In this document: positions 33,920-42,669 of the stretch, one piece after another
How the letters are laid out: the number at the start of each line of letters is the position of its first letter
Position numbering within the stretch: the first letter of the stretch is position 1
Origin: Paracoccaceae bacterium
Lineage (GTDB): Bacteria > Pseudomonadota > Alphaproteobacteria > Rhodobacterales > Rhodobacteraceae
Reading direction: 5' to 3'
Assembly: GCA_020441385.1 (NCBI GenBank)
Contig: JAGRMG010000111.1
Location: 1-50,472, forward strand
Length of the DNA stretch: 50,472 nucleotides
Notes under the pieces: model-generated
Seen by the model: only the letters and a program-made list of their open reading frames with translations
The model's database searches: none
What the model was told of the DNA's origin: nothing
Made by a program: the position numbers and the translations under genes

Positions 33920-35596
33920 TCAGGTGACGTGGTTCGAACGGTTGTAGACGTTGAACTTGCCGGTCGGCGCGTACAGCCCCTCGATGCGGCCGATCTCTTC
34001 CAGCGTTTCCGCGTCGAAGATCACGATCTGGCCGTTCGGCTCCTTGGAGTCCGACAGGTTCCACTTGGACACCCAAACCTCGGTGCCGTCCGCGTTGAAC
34101 TCGAAGTGAACCGCGGCGCTGCCCTCGTCCTCGGTGATCTGGATCGTCTTCACGATCTCACCGGTTTCCTTGTCGATGACCTGCACCGACTGCTGGATTT
34201 CCGGCTCGGGATGCTTGGTCTGGTCCGCCCACACGTATTTGGACTTGGGATGCGTGCGGATGAACAGGCCGGGCCCGTCGGTTTCCACCTCATAGCATTT
34301 CTGCCAGGCATTGTCGGCATGTTCTAGCGGATCGTTGCCCCAGACCGTTACCGTGCCGATGCCCAGATGGGTCGTGCCGGCAACCGGGCCGCAGTTCGGG
34401 TCGATCCAGTTGGCGCCCGGGCCGGGGTGGGGCAGGGCGGCGGTGTCGATCAGTGCCTCGAGCTTGCGATCCAGGGTATCGACCACGACCATCTTGTTGG
34501 ACGCGTTGGCCGCGATCTGGAAGTACCGCCCGGTCGGGTCGAAGAACCCGTCATGCAGGAACTTGGCGGAATCGATCTTGTCGATGCGCAGGTTGTCGAG
34601 GTCGGAATAGTCGACCTGCCACATCTGGCCCAGTTCCTTCACCGCGACCAGCCACGAGGTTTCGTTGGGCGTGGTGTAGATGGCGGCGACGCGGGCCTCT
34701 TCGACGTAGTCGCCGTCGATGTTGACGCCGCGGGTCGAAACCACCTTCAGCGGTTCCATGGTGACGGCATCCGCGATCACGAAATGCGGCGGCCAGTAGC
34801 CCCCGCCGATGATGTACTTGCCATCGCCCGAGACGGCGACGTCACGCGCGTCATAGGCAACCTTGACTTCGCTGACCAGCATCTTGTCCGGCGTCTGCCA
34901 GAGGTCGATCTTGGTCATCTTGCCGTCGCGGCCCATCGTGTACCAGAAACGGCCGGGCTGTTCGGGTTCGGTCACGGTGTGGTGCTCGGACGCCTTGATG
35001 ACGTGCACGGCATAGCCCGTGGGGATGTGGGTCAGAACTTCCTTGGTGTCGCCGTCGATGATGGCGACCTTGCCGACGTCACGCTCGATGACGACAAAGA
35101 AGTTCTCCCAGTTGCGGCCGTGCAGCGGTTCGGTCGGGTAGTCGGCTTCCTCGACATAGACCTTGCGGGTCTCCTTCATCTGGGTCAGCGACATTTCCGG
35201 CGGCTTGGGCGCATCCATCATGATGTAGGTCGCCATGTCGCGGATCTCGTCCTCGGTCATGATGTCCGAGAAGTTGTTCATCCCGCCTTCGGTTCCCCAG
35301 GCGATGATCTTTTCCAGACGTTCCTGGCCCAGCTTGAGCGTACCGCCCTCGGTGACGGTGCCGTCGGCGGCCGTCTTCTTCCAGTGCGGTTCGAGGCTTT
35401 TGCCGGTGGCACCCTTGCGGAGCACACCGTGGCAGCCGGCGCATTGTTCGAAGTAAAGCTGTTTCGACTTCTCGAAGGCTTCATCGCTCAGCGTCGGCGC
35501 TTCTGCGAAGACCGGCAGCGCCGCGCTTCCCAGCAGCAGACCCAAGCCGGCGCCCATCGCCCGCTTGACCTGTTTGTTGACGTAGACAAGTGACAT
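33920..35596 (-). CDS. nirS: NirS: cytochrome cd1 nitrite reductase
   Basis: NirS reduces nitrite to nitric oxide in the periplasm. The product has 558 residues: a signal peptide ending PVFA, cytochrome c domain with CAGCHG (52-57), then the eight-bladed d1 propeller. The d1 ligand and catalytic histidines sit in recognisable segments: TGYAVHVIKAS (proximal ligand), KFLHDGFFDPTGRYF and LPHPGPGANW. The ATG at 35596 follows GGGAGAG with good spacing; a GTG two codons earlier is in frame but less well placed. It is divergent from nnrS. Confidence 0.98.
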   Translation of the reverse strand: MSLVYVNKQVKRAMGAGLGLLLGSAALPVFAEAPTLSDEAFEKSKQLYFEQCAGCHGVLRKGATGKSLEPHWKKTAADGTVTEGGTLKLGQERLEKIIAWGTEGGMNNFSDIMTEDEIRDMATYIMMDAPKPPEMSLTQMKETRKVYVEEADYPTEPLHGRNWENFFVVIERDVGKVAIIDGDTKEVLTHIPTGYAVHVIKASEHHTVTEPEQPGRFWYTMGRDGKMTKIDLWQTPDKMLVSEVKVAYDARDVAVSGDGKYIIGGGYWPPHFVIADAVTMEPLKVVSTRGVNIDGDYVEEARVAAIYTTPNETSWLVAVKELGQMWQVDYSDLDNLRIDKIDSAKFLHDGFFDPTGRYFQIAANASNKMVVVDTLDRKLEALIDTAALPHPGPGANWIDPNCGPVAGTTHLGIGTVTVWGNDPLEHADNAWQKCYEVETDGPGLFIRTHPKSKYVWADQTKHPEPEIQQSVQVIDKETGEIVKTIQITEDEGSAAVHFEFNADGTEVWVSKWNLSDSKEPNGQIVIFDAETLEEIGRIEGLYAPTGKFNVYNRSNHVT

Positions 35597-35659
35597 TATC
35601 ACTCTCCCTTTTCCTTGGTGAGGCGAGGCGGACTTTTAGTGGGCGGGCGGTGCGCAGCC

Positions 35660-35673
35660 TTGATTTAAGTCAA
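35660..35673. promoter_or_regulatory. FNR/Dnr-type box before nirS
   Basis: TTGAT-TTAA-GTCAA matches both half sites of the FNR/Dnr consensus. Its centre is 70 bases from the nirS ATG; with an activator site at -41.5 this leaves a leader of about 29 bases, a normal class II layout. Confidence 0.75.
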
Positions 35674-35750
35674 CGGTGGACGGATTGCCGCATGCGGTGC
35701 CGTTTCGCGCGTTTTCGGGCCGCAAGTTGCGCAAAATCGTACCGCTTTGC

Positions 35751-35764
35751 TTGATTTTCGTTAA
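35751..35764. promoter_or_regulatory. FNR/Dnr-type box before nnrS
   Basis: TTGAT-TTTC-GTTAA has one full half site and one with a single mismatch. It lies in the nirS-nnrS gap, centred about 112 bases before the nnrS start and 91 bases from the nirS box, so each divergent gene may have its own site. Confidence 0.55.
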
Positions 35765-35869
35765 GTCGCGCCCGGCGCGCCGGTGCTAAGGATCGGCGCC
35801 AGAACCGGCCGGACGCGGCCTGCCCGCGGAAGTGGCCGGTGGTGAAACTGTGGATCGGAGATATCGGTG

Positions 35870-37066
35870 ATGGCCGAAGTAGTGAAACGCCTGTTCAGCG
35901 ACGGGTTTCGGGTCTTCTTTCTGGCGGCGGGCCTGTTCGCGGTGTTTGCCGGCATCGTCTGGGGCCTCTGGCTGGGCGTGCATGCCATGGGCGGAATGTG
36001 GAACGCCACGCCCTACGGCATGGCGCCGCATCTGTGGCATGCGCACGAGATGATCTTCGGCTATGGTGCCGCCGCGCTTGGCGGATTCTTCCTGACCGCG
36101 GTGCCGACCTGGACGGGCGGCCCCGGCGCGCGCCCCGCCTTCATCGCGGCCGTGGCGCTGCTCTGGTTCGCCGGACGTCTGGCGATGTGGTATTCCGCAT
36201 CGCTTGCGCCCTGGGCGGTGGCGCTGGCCGATCTGGCGTTCCTGCCGGTGCTGGCAAGCCAGGTCGCCGGGTCGCTGATGCGCCGCCCCAAGCCGCAGAA
36301 CGTGATGTTCCTGGGCTTCCTGCTGCTGCTCTGGCTTTCGAACCTGATCGTCCACCTGGAATGGAACGGTCTGGCCGGGGATACTGCCGCCAACGGCCTG
36401 CGCGCCGGCCTGCTCACGCTTTGCGCGCTGATTTCCACGCTTGGCGGGCGCATCATTCCGGCCTTTACCGGCAATGCGATTCAGCAGGCCGGCAACGGTG
36501 CCGGGCGGATGCCGCGCTCGGTGGCGCCGCTGGACCGGGGCGCGCTGATCCTGTCTCTGGCGCTTCCGGTCACGTTGCTGGCCGGTCTGCCCGCCGCGGT
36601 ATCCGCCACGGCGGCGCTGCTGCTGGGGGCGGTGCAGATGGCGCGCCTGTCGGGCTGGCGCGCCCGCTGGACCTTGCGCCAGCCGATCCTCTTCGCGCTG
36701 CATCTTGGGTTTGGGATGCTGGCGCTGGGGCTGATCCTGTGGGGGGCCGCGGGGTTGGGTTTCGGCAGCGAGGTCGCGGCGCTGCACGTGCTGGGCATCG
36801 GCGCCGTAGGCGGCATGACCGCCGCGGTGATGAGCCGGGCAGCGCTCGCTCACAGCGGCCGCGACCCGGTTGCGCCGGGGCCGCTGGTGCTGGCCTTTGG
36901 CCTGATTGCCGCCGCCGCCGCGGTGCGCTGGCTGGGCTCCACCCTGCCGGCGGAATGGTATTTTCCGGCGATGCTGGGGGCCTCGGTCCTGTGGTCGCTG
37001 GCCTTCTCGCTTTACCTTGCGTCACTCTGGGCGGCCCTGGTGGGTCAGGTCAAGAAATTGGAATAA
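35870..37066 (+). CDS. nnrS: NnrS-family heme/copper membrane protein
   Basis: NnrS proteins are about twelve-span membrane proteins induced by NO that lessen nitrosative stress. The product (398 residues) has the conserved N-terminal WNATPYGMAPHLWHAHEMIFGYG with its histidines, FFLTAVPTWTGG, and STLGGRIIPAFTGNA in the middle. The ATG at 35870 follows GGAG at 35857-35860; a GTG one codon earlier is in frame. It lies between nirS and the nor operon with its own candidate Dnr box. Confidence 0.93.
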   Translation: MAEVVKRLFSDGFRVFFLAAGLFAVFAGIVWGLWLGVHAMGGMWNATPYGMAPHLWHAHEMIFGYGAAALGGFFLTAVPTWTGGPGARPAFIAAVALLWFAGRLAMWYSASLAPWAVALADLAFLPVLASQVAGSLMRRPKPQNVMFLGFLLLLWLSNLIVHLEWNGLAGDTAANGLRAGLLTLCALISTLGGRIIPAFTGNAIQQAGNGAGRMPRSVAPLDRGALILSLALPVTLLAGLPAAVSATAALLLGAVQMARLSGWRARWTLRQPILFALHLGFGMLALGLILWGAAGLGFGSEVAALHVLGIGAVGGMTAAVMSRAALAHSGRDPVAPGPLVLAFGLIAAAAAVRWLGSTLPAEWYFPAMLGASVLWSLAFSLYLASLWAALVGQVKKLE

Positions 37067-37114
37067 AACGATTTTCTTAGAATTTCCAGAAAAAACATAC
37101 TTTATCTATTTTAT

Positions 37115-37128
37115 TTGACATAAGTCAA
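37115..37128. promoter_or_regulatory. Perfect Nnr/Dnr box before norC
   Basis: TTGACATAAGTCAA is an exact palindromic match to TTGAC-N4-GTCAA. It is preceded by an A/T-rich stretch (37065-37114) that stands out from the GC-rich surroundings. The centre is about 107 bases before the norC start, so a site at -41.5 implies a leader of about 65 bases. Confidence 0.85.
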
Positions 37129-37227
37129 GGATGCGCTCCGCTGCAACGCAGAAAAGACAGGAGGTAGAAAGGCGCCGCAAAAGCACTCGAACATGTGCCC
37201 AAGCGGCGTATCAAGAAGGAGAGCGCA

Positions 37228-37680
37228 ATGCGCGAAGTCATGACGAAAAGCATGGCCCGCAATATCTTCTATGGCGGGTCATTGTTCTTCATCCTAATTT
37301 TTCTCGGCCTGTCGGCCCATTCCCACCGCTACATCGTCACCACGTCGACGGATGCCGAGACGCTGACCGAAAGCGTCGTGGCGGGCAAGCATGTCTGGGA
37401 AAGGCACGCCTGCGTCAACTGCCACTCGATCCTGGGCGAAGGCGCCTATTTCGCCCCCGAGGTCGGCAACGTGATGGAGCGCTGGGGGGTGCTGGACGAT
37501 CCCGAAGGGGCGTTCGTTGCGCTCAAGGGCTGGATGGAAGCGCAGCCGACCGGCATCGAAGGGCGCCGCCAGATGCCCCAGTTCAACCTTTCGGACGAGG
37601 AAATCCGCAATCTCGCGGACTTCCTGCTCTGGACCAACACAATCGACACACAGGACTGGCCGCCCAACGAGGCAGGCTGA
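37228..37680 (+). CDS. norC: NorC: nitric oxide reductase cytochrome c subunit
   Basis: NorC is the membrane-anchored cytochrome c that feeds electrons to NorB. The product (150 residues) has one N-terminal span (about 12-30), the heme site CVNCH (62-66) in HACVNCHSILGEGAYFAPE, and the ligand methionine in RRQMPQFNLSDEEIRNLADFLLW. The ATG at 37228 follows AAGGAGAG; an earlier in-frame ATG at 37195 has no such site. Confidence 0.97.
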   Translation: MREVMTKSMARNIFYGGSLFFILIFLGLSAHSHRYIVTTSTDAETLTESVVAGKHVWERHACVNCHSILGEGAYFAPEVGNVMERWGVLDDPEGAFVALKGWMEAQPTGIEGRRQMPQFNLSDEEIRNLADFLLWTNTIDTQDWPPNEAG

Positions 37681-37693
37681 GAAGGCGAAGACC

Positions 37694-39091
37694 ATGAAAT
37701 ACGAATCACAAAAGATCGCCCTGGCCTACTTTGCCGTGGCAATGGGCCTTTTCGCGATACAGGTGCTGGGCGGGCTGCTGGCGGGCTGGATATATGTCTC
37801 CCCCAACACGCTTTCCGAACTGGTGCCCTTCAACATCGTGCGCATGCTGCACACCAACGCGCTGATCGTCTGGCTGATCACCGGCTTTTTCGGGGCCGCC
37901 TATTTCCTGGTGCCCGAAGAGGCCGAGCGCGAGATACACTCGCCGCTGCTGGCCTATATCCAGCTGGCGATTCTCGTGGTCGGTACGCTGGGCGTGGTCG
38001 TCACCTACCTGTTCCAGCTGTTCCCGGGCAACTACCTGCTGGGCACTCAAGGGCGCGAGTTCCTCGAACAGCCCACATGGGTCAAGGCCGGCATCGTGGT
38101 GGCGGCGCTGATCTTTCTCTACAACGTGACGATGACCGTCCTGAAGGGCAAGAAGACGGCCATTTCCAACATCCTGCTTCTGGGGCTCTGGGGTCTGGCG
38201 CTGCTGTTCCTCTTTGCCTTCTACAACCCGGGCAACCTGGCGCTGGACAAGCAGTACTGGTGGTACGTCGTGCACCTGTGGGTCGAAGGCGTCTGGGAAC
38301 TGATCATGGCCGCGATCCTGGCCTATCTGATGCTGAAACTCACCGGGGTCGACCGCGAGGTGGTCGAGAAATGGCTTTACGTCATCGTCGCCACGGCGCT
38401 GTTCTCGGGCATCCTGGGCACCGGCCACCACTATTACTGGATCGGCATGCCCGGCTACTGGCAGTGGATCGGCTCCATCTTCAGTTCGCTGGAAATCGTT
38501 CCGTTCTTCGCAATGATGGCCTTCGCCTTCGTGATGGTCTGGAAGGGGCGGCGCGATCATCCCAACAAGGCCGCGCTGTTGTGGTCGCTGGGCTGCGCCA
38601 CGCTGGCCTTCTTCGGCGCCGGGATCTGGGGTTTCCTGCACACGCTGCACGGGGTCAACTACTATACCCACGGCACGCAGATCACCGCCGCGCACGGGCA
38701 TCTGGCCTTCTACGGCGCCTATGTCTGCCTCAACCTGGCCATCTTCACCTATGCGATGCCGATCCTGAAGAACCGCGATCCCTACAACCAGGTGCTGAAC
38801 ATGGGCGCGTTCTGGCTGATGTCGGGCGGCATGGCGTTCATGACCTTCGTGCTGACCTTCGCGGGCACCGTTCAGACCCACATGCAGCGCGTCGAGGGTG
38901 ACTACTACATGGACGTGCAGGACGCCCTGGCGCTGTTCTACTGGATGCGCTTCGGTTCGGGCGTGGCCGTGGTGCTGGGCGTGTTCATGTTCCTCTATGC
39001 GATCTGGATGCCGCGGCGCGAAGTGGTCCGGCCCGGCCGGCTCGAACGGAACCGCCTGAAAAACGATCCCGATCATGTGGCGGCGGAGTGA
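37694..39091 (+). CDS. norB: NorB: nitric oxide reductase catalytic subunit
   Basis: NorB is a twelve-span heme-copper oxidase relative that reduces two NO to N2O at a heme b3/FeB centre. Conserved features include MLHTNALIVWL, HLWVEGVWELIMAAILAY (FeB histidine and glutamates), GTGHHYYWIGMPGYW and AAHGHLAFYGAYVCLNLAIF. The product has 465 residues, the cNOR length. The ATG at 37694 lies 13 bases after the norC stop. Confidence 0.98.
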   Translation: MKYESQKIALAYFAVAMGLFAIQVLGGLLAGWIYVSPNTLSELVPFNIVRMLHTNALIVWLITGFFGAAYFLVPEEAEREIHSPLLAYIQLAILVVGTLGVVVTYLFQLFPGNYLLGTQGREFLEQPTWVKAGIVVAALIFLYNVTMTVLKGKKTAISNILLLGLWGLALLFLFAFYNPGNLALDKQYWWYVVHLWVEGVWELIMAAILAYLMLKLTGVDREVVEKWLYVIVATALFSGILGTGHHYYWIGMPGYWQWIGSIFSSLEIVPFFAMMAFAFVMVWKGRRDHPNKAALLWSLGCATLAFFGAGIWGFLHTLHGVNYYTHGTQITAAHGHLAFYGAYVCLNLAIFTYAMPILKNRDPYNQVLNMGAFWLMSGGMAFMTFVLTFAGTVQTHMQRVEGDYYMDVQDALALFYWMRFGSGVAVVLGVFMFLYAIWMPRREVVRPGRLERNRLKNDPDHVAAE

Positions 39092-39903
39092 CGCAGATGG
39101 ACGGCACATCGAACTTCGGGGGGGCGGCGGACGCCCCCTTCTACCTGGCGCAGGGCGATGAATGCGACATTTTCGCCGCCGCCCATGAAAACGGCCTGCC
39201 GGTCCTGCTCAAGGGGCCGACCGGCTGCGGCAAGACGCGATTCGTCGCCCACATGGCCGAACGGCTGGGCCGCAAGCTGTATACCGTGGCTTGCCACGAC
39301 GACCTCGCGGCGGCCGATCTGATCGGACGCTATCTGCTCAAGGGCGGGGAAACCGTCTGGGTCGACGGGCCGCTGACGCGGGCGGTGCGCGAGGGCGCGA
39401 TCTGCTATCTCGACGAGGTGGTGGAGGCGCGCAAGGACGTGACCGTCGTGCTGCACCCGCTGACCGACGACCGGCGCATCCTGCCGATCGACCGGACCGG
39501 CGAGGAGCTTGCGGCTGCGCCCGGCTTCATGCTGGTGGCGTCCTACAACCCGGGCTATCAGAACATACTGAAAACCCTGAAACCTTCGACCCGTCAGCGG
39601 TTCATCGCGGTCGAGTTCGACTTTCCGGCCCCCGATCTGGAGGTTCGGATCGTGGCCGAGGAAAGCGGGCTGGCCGCCGAGCGGTGCAAATCGCTGGTCC
39701 GGCTGGCCAACAAGCTTCGCGCGCTTAAGGGGCAGGACCTGGAAGAAGGGGTATCCACCCGCCTCGTGGTCTATGCCGCGACCCTGATCGCGCAGGGCAT
39801 GGGTGTGGAACGGTCCGTGCGCGCCGCGATGATCGAACCCCTGAGCGATGACGAGGATGTCAAGCGCGGCCTTCTCGATCTGGTGACGGCGGTCTTCGGG
39901 TAG
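39088..39903 (+). CDS. norQ: NorQ: MoxR-type AAA+ ATPase
   Basis: NorQ with NorD is needed to insert FeB into NorB. The product (271 residues) has Walker A GPTGCGKT (43-50), Walker B-like ICYLDEVVEARKDV, and the MoxR/NorQ segment FMLVASYNPGYQNILKTLKPSTRQRF. It starts at a GTG overlapping the norB stop (GTGA), or at an ATG three codons later. Confidence 0.95.
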   Translation: MTQMDGTSNFGGAADAPFYLAQGDECDIFAAAHENGLPVLLKGPTGCGKTRFVAHMAERLGRKLYTVACHDDLAAADLIGRYLLKGGETVWVDGPLTRAVREGAICYLDEVVEARKDVTVVLHPLTDDRRILPIDRTGEELAAAPGFMLVASYNPGYQNILKTLKPSTRQRFIAVEFDFPAPDLEVRIVAEESGLAAERCKSLVRLANKLRALKGQDLEEGVSTRLVVYAATLIAQGMGVERSVRAAMIEPLSDDEDVKRGLLDLVTAVFG

Positions 39904-39912
39904 GGCAGTCCG

Positions 39913-41853
39913 ATGAGCCGCATCGACTTTGAACCATGGGAGCCCGAGGAAACCGTCGGCAAGCTCTGGCACAGATTCGCCAGCCGTCTGGACGCGCCGC
40001 AGGCGCACGAGGGTGCCGCGGTCGAACTGGCGGAAGTCGCCGGGCGCCTGGCGGTGCTGTTTCGTGGTCTGGGCGGCTCGCCCGCGGTCGAGCTGCGCCC
40101 GGTGTCCGACGAGGTGTCGCGCCACCGGCTGGGCTGGCGCCGCCGCCTGGGGGCCGAGGCCGAGGCGCTGCCGCGCACCAGTTTCGATGGCGAGATCCTG
40201 CGCCTGCCCGCACGTCTGGCAGTGCTGCCCACGCGCGAGGCCAATGGCGCGCTTTATGTCTGGCTGGCGGCCTGCGCCGCCCATGCGCCCGCGCGTGCGA
40301 GTGATGACGATCCGCTGCGCGCCGATCTGCTGGCGCTGGGCGCTTCGCGCCGGATGGTAGCGGACACGCTGGCTGCCGCGCCAGGGCTGCGCGGCCTCTA
40401 TGCGGCGCTGTGCGAGGGCATCCTGCGCCTGCGGCCGCGACCGGACCTGCCCGCATCCGAGGCGGCGATGGAAGAGCTGATCCGCAACGCGCTGGGCGAT
40501 CCGCGTCCGCTGTCGGCCCGCGCAAGCGATTTCGAAATCGCTTGCCAAGCTGCTTGCAAGCAGCTTGCGCCCGCCCCGCCCGCGCCGCGCCGCTATCGTT
40601 CGTTCCGCCCGGTGCCGCTGTGGCCCGAACTGCGCGCGTTGCAGTTCTCGCAAGGTCACGAGGTCGAGAGCCGCGACACCGAAGGCACGCCCGAAGAGGC
40701 CGGCGACAAGACCCACCGCGCCCGGCGTCGCAGATCCGAACAGGCCGAACGCCGCGACAGTCTCATCCTGCACAAGTTCGAGGCGATCCTGTCCTGGGCG
40801 GAATTCCTCAACCTCAACCGGCGGGTCGATGACGACGATCCCGACAACGCCAGGAAAGCCGCCGACGATCAGGACGAGATCGGGCTTGGCCAGATCTCCA
40901 AGGCGCCTGCGACGCGGCTCAAGCTGCACCTGGATCTGGCGCCCGAGGATGTAGACCGCGAACGCCTTTCGGGCCGCGTCACCTATCCCGAATGGGATGT
41001 GCGCACCGGCTGCTATCTGCCCGATCACGTCTGCGTCCTGACCAGCGAGGCGGCCATCGGCGATCGCGCCTTTGTCCACGACCCCGCCGCCATCCGGCGC
41101 ATTCGCGCCGTCAGGCGCCAGTTCGAGGCGCTTCGCCCGGGCCGGGTGACGACGCGGGGGCATCTGGACGGCGACGATCTGGATATCGAGGCGGCCGTGC
41201 GCGCCGAGATCGACCGCCGCGCCAGCGGCGAGGGCAACGAACGCGTCTGGCTGCAATCGCGCCCCGAGGCCCGCGATCTGGCGGTGTCGATCCTGCTGGA
41301 TGTGTCGCGCTCGACCGAAAGCGCCGTGTCGGGCCGCGCGGTGATCGACATCGAACGCGAGGCGCTGGATGCCTTTGCCTGGGGCCTGGATACGCTTGGC
41401 GACGATTTCGCCATTCACGCGTTTTCCTCGCTGAAGCGGCAGCGCGTCTACATCCAGAAATGCAAGGGGTTCAACGAACCGATGGGTCCGCTCGTGGAAC
41501 AGCGGCTAGGCGGTCTTCGCCCCGGCTTCTACACGCGGCTGGGGGCCGCGATCCGTCACATGTCGGCGGATCTGTCCGCGCAGGGGCGAAAACGCCGCCT
41601 GCTGCTGGTCATTACCGATGGCAAGCCCAACGATCTGGACCATTACGAGGGCCGGCACGGAATCGAGGATACCGCCATGGCGGTTCGCGAGGCCCGCCGC
41701 GCGGGCCATTCCGTGTTCGCCGTTGCCGTGGACAAGACCGGCAAGAGCTGGTTCCCGCGCATGTTCGGGCAGGGCGGTTTCGCGCTGGTGTCCGAACCGC
41801 AAAGGCTGATCTTCGCGCTGCCCCGGATTTACCGTCAACTGGTGGGCGCATGA
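39913..41853 (+). CDS. norD: NorD: von Willebrand factor A-domain protein
   Basis: NorD works with NorQ in activating nitric oxide reductase. The product has 646 residues. Its C-terminal third is a vWA domain with MIDAS motif LLDVSRSTES (about 458-467) and a later DGKPND. The N-terminal part begins IDFEPWEPEETVGKLWHRF, as in NorD. Around residues 204-219 the DNA is made of two adjacent perfect palindromes in frame. The gene overlaps norE by ATGA. Confidence 0.94.
   Translation: MSRIDFEPWEPEETVGKLWHRFASRLDAPQAHEGAAVELAEVAGRLAVLFRGLGGSPAVELRPVSDEVSRHRLGWRRRLGAEAEALPRTSFDGEILRLPARLAVLPTREANGALYVWLAACAAHAPARASDDDPLRADLLALGASRRMVADTLAAAPGLRGLYAALCEGILRLRPRPDLPASEAAMEELIRNALGDPRPLSARASDFEIACQAACKQLAPAPPAPRRYRSFRPVPLWPELRALQFSQGHEVESRDTEGTPEEAGDKTHRARRRRSEQAERRDSLILHKFEAILSWAEFLNLNRRVDDDDPDNARKAADDQDEIGLGQISKAPATRLKLHLDLAPEDVDRERLSGRVTYPEWDVRTGCYLPDHVCVLTSEAAIGDRAFVHDPAAIRRIRAVRRQFEALRPGRVTTRGHLDGDDLDIEAAVRAEIDRRASGEGNERVWLQSRPEARDLAVSILLDVSRSTESAVSGRAVIDIEREALDAFAWGLDTLGDDFAIHAFSSLKRQRVYIQKCKGFNEPMGPLVEQRLGGLRPGFYTRLGAAIRHMSADLSAQGRKRRLLLVITDGKPNDLDHYEGRHGIEDTAMAVREARRAGHSVFAVAVDKTGKSWFPRMFGQGGFALVSEPQRLIFALPRIYRQLVGA
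40522..40567. repeat. Two adjacent perfect palindromes inside norD
   Basis: The first is 24 bases (40522-40545), half site GCAAGCGATTTC plus its exact complement. The second is 22 bases (40546-40567), half site CAAGCTGCTTG plus its complement. They abut, share CAAGC/GCTTG ends and remain in the norD frame, encoding ASDFEIAC and QAACKQLA, which adds two cysteines. This looks like an inserted palindromic repeat element rather than ordinary codon choice. Confidence 0.8.
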
Positions 41854-42407
41854 CACAGGAAACCGACGTCTCGGGTTTCGACGACCTTCCCGGCGAATTG
41901 CTGATGTGGGTGCTGATCGTCAGCGAGTTGCTGGTGTTCGGCGCCGGGCTGGTCGCGTTCATGGCCGTGCGCCTGAGCGATCCCGCGGGCTTTGCCGAGG
42001 CGCAGTCCCATCTTTACCGGACCGGGGCGGCGCTGAACACGATCGTCCTGGTCACCAGCGGCTTTCTCGCGGCGCAGGCGCTGCACCTGCGCCGCGCTGC
42101 CCGGCGCATGGCGGCGCGGCTTGCGCTGATCGGCGCGGCGCTGCTGGGGCTCGTGTTTCTCTGGATCAAGGGCGCTGAATATGCCGGCAAGGCGGCTCAG
42201 GGGATTACCTGGGACACCCACCCGTTTTTTACCTTCTACTACCTGCTGACCGGGTTTCATGCCGCGCATGTGGCGGCTGGCGTGGTGGTGCTGTGCCTCG
42301 TCGCCTGGCGCGACGAGCCGCGCAACATCGAAACAGGGGCGCAGTTCTGGCACATGGTCGATCTGGTCTGGGTGCTGCTGTTTCCCGTGATCTATCTGCT
42401 GGGGTAA
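41850..42407 (+). CDS. norE: NorE: cytochrome c oxidase subunit III-like protein
   Basis: The product has 185 residues with five spans, homologous to the C-terminal part of CtaE: LPGELLMWVLIVSELLVFGAGL, ALNTIVLVTSGF, YYLLTGFHAAHVAAGVVVL and FWHMVDLVWVLLFPVIYLL. NorE is an accessory membrane protein that raises NOR activity. The ATG at 41850 overlaps the norD stop. Confidence 0.93.
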   Translation: MTQETDVSGFDDLPGELLMWVLIVSELLVFGAGLVAFMAVRLSDPAGFAEAQSHLYRTGAALNTIVLVTSGFLAAQALHLRRAARRMAARLALIGAALLGLVFLWIKGAEYAGKAAQGITWDTHPFFTFYYLLTGFHAAHVAAGVVVLCLVAWRDEPRNIETGAQFWHMVDLVWVLLFPVIYLLG

Positions 42408-42412
42408 GAGCC

Positions 42413-42658
42413 GTGGACAAACGACTTGCAACCGCGTGGAGCCTGCTGCTGGTGTTCAGCCTGGGTTCGGCGCTGCTGACTCTGGCCAGGATCGACCCGC
42501 GCGCCAGCGGTGCGGCGATCCTGATTCTGGCGCTGTTCAAGTCGCGGGTCATTCTGGGCCGCTATCTCGATCTCGACGGCGCACCGGCCTGGCGGCGCGG
42601 TTTCATGATCGTGCTTTGCGGTTTCGCCCTGCTGGTGTTCGGCCTCTATCTGGTGTGA
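42413..42658 (+). CDS. norF: NorF: small membrane accessory protein of nitric oxide reductase
   Basis: The product has 81 residues with a GTG start at 42413, five bases after the norE stop. Three hydrophobic segments are present (WSLLLVFSLGSALLTLA, GAAILILALFKSRVIL and FMIVLCGFALLVFGLYL). The LFKSRVILGRYLDL segment resembles the cytochrome oxidase subunit IV-like NorF family. It ends the nor operon, 11 bases from the convergent DUF4202 gene. Confidence 0.85.
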   Translation: MDKRLATAWSLLLVFSLGSALLTLARIDPRASGAAILILALFKSRVILGRYLDLDGAPAWRRGFMIVLCGFALLVFGLYLV

Positions 42659-42669
42659 GGGGACGCGCC

